Source: Hevea brasiliensis (lineage: Eukaryota > Streptophyta > Magnoliopsida > Malpighiales > Euphorbiaceae). From it: a stretch of DNA of 64,000 nt. Below the pieces are notes generated by a model. The model searched no databases and was not told the origin of the DNA. It worked only from the letters and a program-made list of their open reading frames with translations. The number at the start of each line of letters is the position of its first letter. Position 1 is the stretch's first letter. The stretch is taken from positions 9,743,375 to 9,807,374 of the forward strand of contig NC_079510.1 in NCBI RefSeq assembly GCF_030052815.1, read 5' to 3'. This document shows, piece after piece, positions 22,547-33,176 of the stretch. The translations under genes and the position numbers were made by a program.

Positions 22547-24902
22547 TTTGATATTTGTCTCCTGGTCCTGACTCAGTATTTCTTTCTCTTTTCTTTGAGT
22601 CCTTGTTAATCGAGAAACACAATTCGAAGTGTTTCAGTACCAAATTAAATTGTCTCTATCGATGGTGTTTGGTAAATAATGCACTGAACTCAATTATTCA
22701 CTAAATCACCTAATATACCGACCCTCATTGCGTTTTAGGTAAATTAGGTTTTAGTGTCGTTAATATGTCACATTCGATAGGGTTTTAGGTTTGGTATGTT
22801 TTACCAAAGTCATTTCCTCGCTTAGTGCATTTTAATGCAAATTCTTTGGATTCCGGGACACCGTTTGACCTAACCGACGATCTAGTTCCTCGGTTTTCGG
22901 TCTCGGTCGAAACTACAAACTTGTAGATCTAGGTCTTATTGCACGCGTGCAAAATTTCAGGTCAATCCGAGTTAAGTAGACCAAGTTATGGTCATTATAC
23001 TATTGCTGGTCAAATGGTACCATTTTAGGTCAATTTTAGGTCAAATTGGTCAATTCTGGTTCGGCCAGTTTTTGGACCCGAACTTGTGCAAGTTGTTTGA
23101 CTTGCTTATGGTCATTTCTGGGCTTTGGTATCTTCATAAGACTTGTAGGTATGGGTCTTAACTATTCTTGGTCAAAATTTCAGGTCAATTGGACCTGGTT
23201 TGAGTGAGTTATGGCCTAAATACTCACTGCTGCCCAAATGGTCAGTTTTTAGGTCTCAAGTGTACCTAATCCGAATTGGTCATTTTTCACATCACCTTGC
23301 AAGCAGAATTTTGGTATGGTTTCTCAATGAAAGTTGGCACATTTTGTGCCTAGTTTCACCTCAAATTGGTCTCATACCAATTGAGGTTACACATTCAAGG
23401 TTATAGGCTAAAATATACACTGCCCTCAATATGCATTTCACACCCCAACTTCAAACACACACTTACCTTTGCCATTTGTTTACTTACCTACCAAACTGTT
23501 TTGGCACATTACCAAAAGCATTTTCTACATTACATTAGCATTATTTTGGGCAGATTCCAATCACCCTTAACACACCAAATATCATTCACAATTACAATTT
23601 CTAAGTACCATTACAAACACACCTAAACATTACAAACTTTACATACACTTTACAACATTAATTTACATACATATCATCAATCCTTCTAGGTCAATATTCT
23701 GCCCACACTTCCTTCAATATACACCATCACTCAAGTATCCACAAGCTGCCACAAACCATTCTTCAATATTACATTGCCGTACCAATATACAATTTCCCAT
23801 CCAAGTGCATAAATCACCATATAAACATAAAGTAAATCACTAGGTTACTAAATCACCATGATCAACATTATTTCTCATCAATTATATGCATATTAAATCA
23901 TCAAAAACGTGACCCCATGGCTGTCCAAAATGGAAACAACAATAACCCTTCAAACTCAAAATTTTCCTTCACCAAACTAACACCCATAACATAAACATGA
24001 ACTTTAACAAAGGATTTCTCAAAAATGCAAACTTACCTTTATTTGTAACTTGCTAAACCTTCACCAAACTTCCCAAAATTGGTATCAATATCTTCCTTGT
24101 GATGTGTAGACAAATTTTAGTGAAGAACACTAAGTGATTTGAGTTGGAATGAAGGGAGTTAAGAGAGCTTAAGTGAAATGGCCATGGATGTTTTCTCTCA
24201 CCATCAATTCGACATATTTGATGGAATGGAGAAGATGAACTATCTGGTGGGTTTAGTGGACTTACACCTGCCATACTTAATGTTTAATTAATCCTATAGT
24301 GGTCCACTAAGAAGAATTAAATCATATATTAAGTTAACTTTCCCATAATCCACATTTAACCCATGATTTCCACTATTTATTTTAGGTACCACCAAATTAA
24401 TTTTTCATTTCATTTTCTAAGTGTAATACTATTTATTTTTAATGGACATTTAGGTCAAAAGACACTTCGGGATGTCAAATGACCATAATGCCCCTGTTCG
24501 GGTAGCTTTCCCGATTTTTCTGAATAATCGTATTTTATGCTTTTTCGATTTCTCACTTTTCTTTGTACTAATTATTTAATTTTCTTTGATCTTTCTAATG
24601 ATATTTACTCTTCAAAAATGGTCTATTTAAGTCCTAAAAATGTTTCCCGTGGTTCCCCATGATCGGGAGCTAGTCAACGGTCCACGCCGTGACTTCCGGT
24701 CATGATCACCCATCACTAGGTTTCAGCTCACTTACTCGGTTACATTTCTTTACTATGATTTTTCCTTTGTTTTTCTTTTCTTGTATTTCATTATTTTATG
24801 TCTCCTCACTCATATTGAGGTACGGTTCTAGGCATCCTAGCTGTCCGGACAACACTGGTCACCGGAGCAGTAGAACGCACTACCGAACTTAGGGGTGTTA
24901 CA

Positions 24903-24916
24903 ATTCTCCCCCCCTT
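24903..24916 (-). promoter_or_regulatory. Polypurine tract of gypsy A
   Basis: In sense AAGGGGGGGAGAAT directly before TGTAACACC of the 3' LTR: the expected site of plus-strand priming. Confidence 0.9.
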
Positions 24917-24920
24917 AAAT

Positions 24921-24940
24921 AAATTTCGTCCACGAAATTT
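24921..24940. repeat. Perfect inverted repeat next to the A polypurine tract
   Basis: AAATTTCGTCCACGAAATTT: 9-bp arms with a 2-base loop, four bases upstream (in sense) of the tract. An imperfect version stands at the same place in gypsy B (about 40565-40583). Confidence 0.85.
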
Positions 24941-26040
24941 TTACCCAGTAGCCATCTTACAATAGTCATACGTTTATTTCTCCTTTCTATATGATCGTAA
25001 GACTTTTAGCAATCTAATACAATGTTTAATTTGTTTGGATAACACCAATCTCCTCTTACTATTATGCTGTCTAATATTTTGGTTCACGTTGCTCCTTGAA
25101 TGACCCTTGAGGTCATGTTAGAATCATTCATCAGTCATTGGTCCTCTGACCATTCTAGTCCATAGTCTTCCTCACATTTGTAATATTTCTTTGTTACACA
25201 TGAATCAACTGTTCAATTCTCTACTTTCATAACTCTTTTTATCTGTCAATATTCTATAACTTACTTCCTTTTGTACTGAACTATAACCTTTCGATATTTT
25301 AACTTTTGAGTTTTAGATCCCTAAGTAGGATTTTCAAACTTATTTCTAACAATTAAATTCTGTCATGGCATAACTATACCAAAACAGATGCCGTTGGCAA
25401 CTATTCTTATCTAGGTGTACTATCGGGTGATGCGTAGCTCTACACAATAATCTCAAGTCAAGTCGATCATGTCTGACTTACGGTATAAACATCAAGAACA
25501 TTGCATAGTTACTACGATACATCCCAATAGATCAAACTTTGTTATCTTTTATTCTTTTTGAATTCAACGATATTCGAATCTTATTACGATTACAATATCC
25601 ATTAGCAATTTCTACAAGAACCTCCTTGCCCTCATCTAGAGCAATTCCATTCGTGCATCTTACTTTTACGTCCTCTTGCCTTACATTAAGTAGGCTCGCC
25701 AATTAGCTTTATAATTTATGGTGTGTTAGAAAATACTTTTCACGATAAACTCTTTCAAAAGTAATTTCACTTATTATCACAATCCTTATCTCAAGGACTA
25801 ATCACTAATGCATCAAAATTTATTCCTCAGAAGGAATAACAACAGAATATGTAGTTCTAACACTAACATAAAAGTATGCAAACTCTAGGTCAAACAATAC
25901 ATATATATATCTTAGTTGCTAATTGAGAAAGTACCAGCAATGATGTCAAAAGTCTCATCTCTTTTCTCGTCAGATAGCGTATACTCTAGTTGAAGCATCA
26001 CCTGTTTTGGTGATTCACGATGAGTCGACTTCTAGGTGTA
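24941..26040 (-). other. Noncoding 3' internal region of gypsy A
   Basis: About 1.1 kb between the gag zinc knuckle and the polypurine tract, with no open frame and no pol motif on either strand. It is homologous to 40584-41600 of gypsy B (for example TAGAGCAATT near 25640 and 41235, and CTCTTGCCTTA near 25673 and 41269). The region is thus an old, shared part of the family and not a fresh deletion scar. Confidence 0.8.
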
Positions 26041-27181
26041 CTACCCTACCTCTACCTTTGCCTCTACTAACGATGGTGAACTCTTTGGGGTAGAAACTTG
26101 GATTGATCCCTTTGGTGTAGTAAATGATCCAGAACGACCTGGATTTACACAATCCCTAGCAAAATGACCGATCTCTCCACGCTTAAAACATGCTCCTACG
26201 GCTCTATAACATACCCCACTATGTGGTTTACCACAAGTTTCACAAAGTCGATCGACAAAGCGCATTTACGGGTTTACGTTGAGTTCTTTGCTCGGATCGA
26301 GGTGGTTTTACGTCTAAAAGATCTATCTCTACCTGACTTCTTACTATCTCTGTCGTATCCCCCAAAGTTTTTCCTCTTTCCAGTAGGACCACTAGAACTC
26401 TGTTCTGCTGACTTTCCCTCTTTTCTGCCTTCTCTGATTTCTTTTTCTCAAGAGCCGCTTCAGATTCAATTCTTTCTAATTCTAGTGCTTGAGAAATAAG
26501 TTCAGAGAAGTTGTTATGTTTGAATCCGACCACTTGTAATCAGATACTAGGCTTCAAGCCGGTTTCAAACCACTTACATCTCTCCTATTTGGTAGAAAGT
26601 AGACTTCTTGCATAATGGCTTAGGCGGGAGAATTCCCTTTCATACTCGACCACCGATGCCCCTGCTTTGGACTTAGGAATTCTTGCGACACGGTCTACAT
26701 AAGCATCGGGGACATATTTTTGCTGAATTCCACGAGGAAGTCATTCCATGTTAGCACTGCAGTTCTACTGCATCGTGGGGAATGGTTTTCCACCATCATA
26801 AGCATCTCCTGTAGTAAGGATCTTGAGTACTCAAATCGAGCTCTTACGTACAATGCAGCTTCTTGAATACCCTATCCATCCTCTCTAACCATTGTTCAAC
26901 TTCTAGAGGATCTATCCCTTAAACTCTGTAGCCCCATATTTCATCAATTTGTCATATTGTCTAGCGAAGATCGTGGTTGTACCACCGGTGTCCGTATTGG
27001 GACTTGAGTAGGCACATTACCATCCATTTGTTGGAACATTGCAGCCGCTCTTGAGCGAATCGAGTAGAGAATCGTGGTGCTGCGGTGGTGCTCTTGAACC
27101 ACTGACATTATGTAGGGCTGGGGCATCCCCTTGCACCTCAGCCTCTATCGATTGATCGACTGAACGAACACTCTCTTCCAT
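26041..27181 (-). pseudogene. Gypsy A gag (frameshifted as sequenced)
   Basis: Retrotrans_gag family. Begins at the ATG at 27181 (MEESVRSVDQSIEAEVQG), then AAAMFQQMDGNV, a stretch matching DPLEVEQWLERMDRVFK, TWNDFLVEF ... VPDAYVDRVARIP, the FSELISQALELERIESEAAL helix (26240-26533), and a CCHC knuckle (ACFKRGEIGHFARDC) preceded by a second Cys/His cluster (CETCGKPHSGVC). These pieces lie in different frames. At least one break falls at a CTG site (about 26723), where base-calling error is suspected, so the real gene may be intact. Role: particle formation and RNA binding. Confidence 0.85.
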
Positions 27182-27348
27182 AATCCATTCGAGGATTTTA
27201 GACCTCCTGTACAATGATACAAGGAGATTTCCTCCCGTTAGTGCATTTTTATAATGTAATGTCTTGTATGTATCAAACAATGATGTTGAGCGGTTATCTT
27301 GTGAAGAAAGAATATTCAAGTAACAAGTGAAAGCAATTTAAAAACTTT
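27182..27348 (-). other. Short leader of gypsy A
   Basis: Only about 170 bp between primer site and gag ATG, in contrast to the 1.7 kb copia leader. Homologous to 61604-61766 in gypsy B. Confidence 0.75.
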
Positions 27349-27359
27349 GCTCGATACCA
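27349..27359 (-). promoter_or_regulatory. Primer-binding site of gypsy A
   Basis: In sense TGGTATCGAGC, eight bases inside the LTR end. The initiator-Met complement is TGGTATCAGAGC; B has TGGTATCAGAG. The difference is again at a CTG (read CG here), possibly a sequencing error. Confidence 0.8.
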
Positions 27360-27367
27360 CTAAAACA

Positions 27368-30300
27368 TGTCACACCCTACCCTCTGTAGGCATAACATGA
27401 TCCGTAGTATACCTAATGAATTACCAACTCCGTCTCACGATAATCCATTAAATACACTACAAGGGATTTTAAAAACTTTTCTTACTTCTTTTACGATGGT
27501 GAGCACTATTTACAGTGTGTGAAAGACTTTGGTGAATCAAGTGAAACAACTAACTCATTTGATTTATTTGGAATATCTGTAAAAATTTTGGCAAGGTGCC
27601 ATTTGTATTTTGGACAAAACAGTTCTTCAGAAAACCTGTAAAAAGCACTTAAATATATTTTCAAATCTCAACTCCAACATTTTTATCAACACAACACATT
27701 TCTCAAGTCAAATCCACAGTGATTTTCAAAGACTAAGATACAAAAATATAACACAATTTTTACAAGCCAAATAACTCATAATTATTTTACAACTTTATTG
27801 TACAACTTAAATTTACAACTGCTCAAACCAAGAACAAAATATACATACAGTGAATATACATTCTGATTACAAAATGCCACATATGGTATACTCACTATAC
27901 CCAAAAATCTCTCGCTGGCGGTACTAGCAGCCTAGTCTGCTGCCCTGTCTGTCTCTCTACCTGCGACAGCAATAAAAAGCTATCGCTGAGACAATGTCTC
28001 AGTGGTGCACAACATTAACCAAATACAAATTTTAAATCACAATTCATAAATCATATCAATAGTGGATACTTAAAACCATAGTTAAATTCAAGACAATGAA
28101 TGTCATAAGGAATTTAAACTCCAATTCACAAATTATCAAAATTCATAATAACCCAATTTAGTCAAATAGTTTAAGAATACCGTATTGCCAATTCATGCAC
28201 AATTTGATCAAATAACTGAATAATACCTTTTTGCAAATCAATAACACAATTGATCAAATAACTGAATAATATCATTTTGCAAATCAATAACACAATTCGA
28301 TCAAATAATTGAATAATATCATTTTGCAAATCAATAACACAATTCGATCAAATAATTGAATAATATCGTTTTGCAAATCAATAACACAATTCGATCAAAT
28401 AATTGAACAATACAATGTTGCCAATCAATAACACAATTTAGGTCATGACACACATTTTTCCATATATGCCGTGTTGTACACCACGACAAGACATACTCAC
28501 CCCAATAATCGAAATCAATGAGGGAGGAAGCTAGCTATATAATGAGTACTCATCCATACTCACCTCATACTGGGAAGTGAAAGAGGGAGGAACATAATCA
28601 TACTCACCCCAGACTGATAAGTCAAAGAGGGAGGAATCATCACACTCACCCCATTAATGGAGGAGGAAATAGTATCAGTGTCATGCCAATTGTGAGTCAA
28701 AGCAATTCCAAACATTTTATTCAAATGATCTGTAAGAATCCAATAAATTTCCAAAGTTATAATCTCATTCACAAATGGCAACACAATTCGTAATTCATTT
28801 CAATTTCCACAAAAACCATTTACAGTGCTCTTCAATCAATAAGTATCCATCAAATACCATTCAAACAGTTTCTCACAGTTTCAAATCATTTACAATACTT
28901 TTCAAGCAATAAATATCCATTCAAGTACATTTCCACAATTTAAAACAATAATATACAAGTAGTCATAATTTATTTCAATTGAAAATAATTCAAAAGAAAT
29001 AGTTGTTGTGCACAAACACAATTTAAAACAATAATATACAAATAGTCAATATTTATTTCAATTGAAAATTTCAAAAGAAATAGCCGTTGTGCACAAACCT
29101 CTGATATTTGTCTCCTGGTCCTGACTCAGTATTTCTTTCTCTTTTGCTGAGTCCTTGTTAACTGAGAAACACAATTCGAAGTGTTTCAGTACCAAATTAA
29201 ATTGTCTCTATCGATGGTGTTTGGTAAATAATGCACTGAACTCAATTATTCACTAAATCACCTAATATACCGACCCTCGTTGCGTTTTAGGTAAATTAGG
29301 TTTTAGTGTCGTTAATATGTCACATTCGATAGGGTTTTAGGTTTGGTATGTTTTACCAAAGTCATTTCCTCGCTTAGTGCATTTTAATGCAAATTGCTGG
29401 ATTCCGGGACACTGGTTTGACCTAACCGGACGATCTAGTTCCCTCGGTTTTCGGGTCTCGGTCGAAACTACAAACTTGTAGATCTAGGTCTTATTGCACG
29501 CGGTGCAAAATTTCAGGTCAATCCGAGTTAAGTAGACCAAGTTATGGTCATTATACTATTGCTGGTCAAATGGTACCATTTTAGGTCAATTTTAGGTCAA
29601 ATTGGTCAATTCTGGTTCGGCCAGTTTTTGGACCCGAACTTGTGCAAGTTGTTTGACTTGCTTATGGTCATTTCTGGGCTTTGGTATCTTCATAAGACTT
29701 GTAGGTATGGGTCTTAACTATTCTTGGTCAAAATTTCAGGTCAATTGGACCTGGTTTGAGTGAGTTATGGCCTAAATACTCACTGCTGCCCAAATGGTCA
29801 GTTTTTAGGTCTCAAGTGTACCTAATCCGAATTGGTCATTTTTCACATCACCTTGCAAGCAGAATTTTGGTATGGTTTCTCAATGAAAGTTGGCACATTT
29901 TGTGCCTAGTTTCACCTCAAATTGGTCTCATACCAATTGAGGTTACACATTCAAGGTTATAGGCTAAAATATACACTGCCCTCAATATGCATTTCACACC
30001 CCAACTTCAAACACACACTTACCTTTGCCATTTGTTTACTTACCTACCAAACTGTTTTGGCACATTACCAAAAGCATTTTCTACATTACATTAGCATTAT
30101 TTTGGGCAGATTCCAATCACCCTTAACACACCAAATATCATTCACAATTACAATTTCTAAGTACCATTACAAACACACCTAAACATTACAAACTTTACAT
30201 ACACTTTACAACATTAATTTACATACATATCATCAATCCTTCTAGGTCAATATTCTGCCCACACTTCCTTCAATATACACCATCACTCAAGTATCCACAA

Positions 30301-31459
30301 GCTGCCACAAACCATTCTTCAATATTACATTGCCGTACCAATATACAATTTCCCATCCAAGTGCATAAATCACCATATAAACATAAAGTAAATCACTAGG
30401 TTACTAAATCACCATGATCAACATTATTTCTCATCAATTATATGCATATTAAATCATCAAAAACGTGACCCCATGGCTGTCCAAAATGGAAACAACAATA
30501 ACCCTTCAAACTCAAAATTTTCCTTCACCAAACTAACACCCATAACATAAACATGAACTTTAACAAAGGATTTCTCAAAAATGCAAACTTACCTTTATTT
30601 GTAACTTGCTAAACCTTCACCAAACTTCCCAAAATTGGTATCAATATCTTCCTTGTGATGTGTAGACAAATTTTAGTGAAGAACACTAAGTGATTTGAGT
30701 TGGAATGAAGGGAGTTAAGAGAGCTTAAGTGAAATGGCCATGGATGTTTTCTCTCACCATCAATTCGACATATTTGATGGAATGGAGAAGATGAACTATC
30801 TGGTGGGTTTAGTGGACTTACACCTGCCATACTTAATGTTTAATTAATCCTATAGTGGTCCACTAAGAAGAATTAAATCATATATTAAGTTAACTTTCCC
30901 ATAATCCACATTTAACCCATGATTTCCACTATTTATTTTAGGTACCACCAAATTAATTTTTCATTTCATTTTCTAAGTGTAATACTATTTATTTTTAATG
31001 GACATTTAGGTCAAAAGACACTTCGGGATGTCAAATGACCATAATGCCCCTGTTCGGGTAGCTTTCCCGATTTTTCTAGAAATCGTATTTTGTCTGTTTT
31101 TCGATTTCTCACTTTTCTTTGTACTAATTATTTAATTTTTCTTTGATCTTTCTAATGATATTTACTCTTCAAAAATGGTCTATTTAAGTCCTAAAAATGT
31201 TTCCCAGGGTTCCCATGATCAGTAGCTAGTCAACGGTCCACGCCAGTGACTTCCCTGCAAGGCCACCCATCACTAGGTTTCCTACCACTTACTCGGTTAC
31301 ATTTCTTTACTATGATTTTTCCTTTGTTTTTCTTTTCTTGTATTTCATTATTTTATGTCTCCTCACTCATATTGAGGTACGGTTCTAGGCATCCTAGCTG
31401 TCCGGACAACACTGGTCACCGGAGCAGTAGAACGCACTACCGAACTTAGGGGTGTTACA
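27368..31459 (-). repeat. 5' LTR of gypsy A
   Basis: About 4092 bp. Matches 20817-24902 over long error-free stretches (for example about 22950-24520 against 29510-31075), with differences clustered near both ends. Its right end abuts the TGATG target copy. Confidence 0.95.
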
Positions 31460-31464
31460 TGATG

Positions 31465-32400
31465 GACTTTATTAGTTAGATAATAATACAAATCTAATGC
31501 AAGCAATCTAAATGAATGTAATGCCATGATGAAAATCAACTCAAGTTTAAAATATATTTAGCACTTAAGATTAGGTCATGTTGCAGAATATAGGATTGCA
31601 AAGCTGGAGAAAATGGAGATTTTATCCTCATTGGGTTCTGAACCTACTCCAACTTGTGAATCCTGCCTTCAAGACAAAATGACTAGATCACCTTTTGTTG
31701 GACAAGGGCTAAGAGCTAAAAATGTTTTGGAATTGATACATAGTGATGTATGTGGTCCATTTAAGGAAATGGCTAGAGGCGGTTTTCATTACTTTATTAC
31801 CTTTACTGATGATAAATCAAGGTTTGGGTATTTGTATTTGATGAAATACAAACATGAATCCTTTGAAAAGTTCAAAGAATTTAAATGTGAAGTAGAAAAT
31901 CAAATAGGAAAAAGTATTAAAACTCTTCGATCAGATCATGGAGGTGAATACTTAAGTACTGAATTTGATGAATACTTGAAAGAGCATGGCATTGTCTCCC
32001 AACTAACTCCTCCAGGAATGCCACAACTGAATGGTGTTTCTAAAAGGAGAAATCATACCCTATTAGATATGGTACACAGTATGATAAGCTATACTGATAT
32101 GCCAATCTTTTTTTGAGGATTTGCATTAAAATCTGCTTTGCATATTGTGAATAGGATTCCATCAAAATCAATTTCTTGCACACCTTATGAGATATGGCAT
32201 AGAAGAAAACCGAGTCTTAAGCATGTTAAGATTTGGGGTTGTCCAGCTTACATTAAAAAGTTGAACACTGATAAATTGGAAATTAGATCAGAAAAAGGTC
32301 GATTTGTTGGATATCCAAAAGAAAGTTTTAGATATTATTTTTATTTGCCTACATCACAAAAGGTTGTGGTAAGCAGAGATGCTATATTTCTTGAACAATA
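31465..32400 (+). pseudogene. Copia E pre-integrase and integrase
   Basis: Continues E after gypsy A. The pre-integrase zinc region (about 31555-31670, CESCLQDKM) is followed by the integrase core (31613-32116) with HSDVCGPF and LRSDHGGEY. The third catalytic residue is lost: GVSKRRNHT has Lys for Glu (codon 32042-32044). A TGA replaces the Trp codon of SFWGF at 32114. The C-terminal part (GRFVGYPKES, YYFYLPTSQKVVVSRDA) is open to 32401. Confidence 0.88.
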
Positions 32401-33176
32401 GTTTATTCAAGAAGGTGGCAAAGGAAGGCAAATAGAGTTAGAATTAGAGAATTCAGACCAACCAACAAATCAAATGGATATAGATCCATCTAGTCATCCT
32501 ACACCTATTAATGAAACATCTACAGTAATTCCTCGCAGATCAACCAGGATATCTCACCCACTAGTGAGATATGGTTTTCTTCATGAAGATGAACAAGAGT
32601 TGTTTACTCATGAAGAAGTAGATCATGGAGATGATACTCTTACCTATGAAGAAGCTATATCAGATATAGATTCTTCAAAATGGATTGAAGCTATGAAATC
32701 CGAAATTGATTCCATGCATAAGAACCAAGTTTGGGACCTTGTTGACCCACCTAAAGGTATTGAACCTATAGGGAATAAATGGGTTTTGAAGAAGAAAATT
32801 GGTTCTGATGGAAAAGTAGAGACTTATAAAGCAAGGCTAGTAGTGAAAGGATTTCGCCAAAGGCAAGGAATCGACTATGAGGAAACTTTCTCGCCTGTTG
32901 CCATGCTTAAATCAATTAAGATTCTATTAGCAATAGCTGCATACTACGATTATGAGATTTGGCAGATGGATGTCAAAACAGCTTTTCTCAATGGATACAT
33001 TGATGAAAACATTTTCATGGAACAACCTAGGGGTTTTGAATCCCAAGATGGTTCTAAGGTATGCAAGCTAAAACAATCCATTTATGGGTTGAAATAAGCT
33101 TCGAGGAGTTGGAACATCCATTTTGATGAAGCCATTAAGTCATTTGGTTTTATAAAAAATATGGATGAACCATGTG
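32401..33176 (+). pseudogene. Copia E reverse transcriptase, N-terminal half
   Basis: The open stretch 32474-33097 covers the acidic linker and RT motifs GNKWVLKKKIGSDG, TYKARLVVKGFRQRQG, QMDVKTAFLNGYIDENIFM and VCKLKQSIYGLK. A TAA stands where copy C has Gln (LKQAS), exactly as in D. Sequence goes on to DEPCV and is cut by gypsy B at 33177, before the YVDD box. Confidence 0.88.

Larger units (their letters stand above)
20817..24902 (-). repeat. 3' LTR of gypsy A
   Basis: TGTCACACCC ... GGGTGTTACA on the plus strand, i.e. TGTAACACCC ... GGGTGTGACA in sense. It includes a 47-bp tandem repeat, an 83-bp duplication, a W-box-rich segment and the shared motif near the start (GTCCGGACAGCTAGGATG in sense). 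ORFs inside it recur in the other LTR only because the two are copies. Confidence 0.95.
20817..31459 (-). mobile_element. Gypsy-type gag-only element A (minus strand), complete
   Basis: 10.6 kb with two LTRs of about 4.09 kb (20817-24902 and 27368-31459) and an internal region of only 2465 bp. Flanked by a perfect 5-bp duplication TGATG (20812-20816 and 31460-31464). In sense: primer site (27359-27349), gag (27181-26041), about 1.1 kb noncoding, polypurine tract (24916-24903). No protease, RT, RNase H or integrase. This matches the class of terminal-repeat retrotransposons with a GAG domain, with unusually long LTRs, and it would need enzymes in trans. LTR identity is very high, so insertion is recent. 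Confidence 0.95.
19590..33176 (+). mobile_element. Copia element E (plus strand), host of A and B
   Basis: Starts at about codon 5 of gag, directly after the LTR of I, and runs through gag, protease, integrase and RT to 33176. It is split by gypsy A (20817-31459) and cut at 33176 by gypsy B. Its 5' LTR, leader and gag start would lie left of the G/I pair, outside the window; the rest of RT, RNase H and 3' LTR would lie right of B. It therefore appears to be the oldest layer here. ACAAC (19590-19594) and ATGTG (33172-33176) are the candidate target copies left by I/G and B. Confidence 0.85.

Noticed and set aside
22007..24274. ORFs in the A LTR that recur with near identity at 28560-30830
   Set aside because: They recur because the two LTRs are copies of one sequence; no known domain and no homologue in S1 or S2.
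20817..31459. Possibility that A is a pol-bearing gypsy element with a decayed pol
   Set aside because: Only 1.1 kb lies between zinc knuckle and polypurine tract, no RT or integrase motif is seen on either strand, and B has the same structure.
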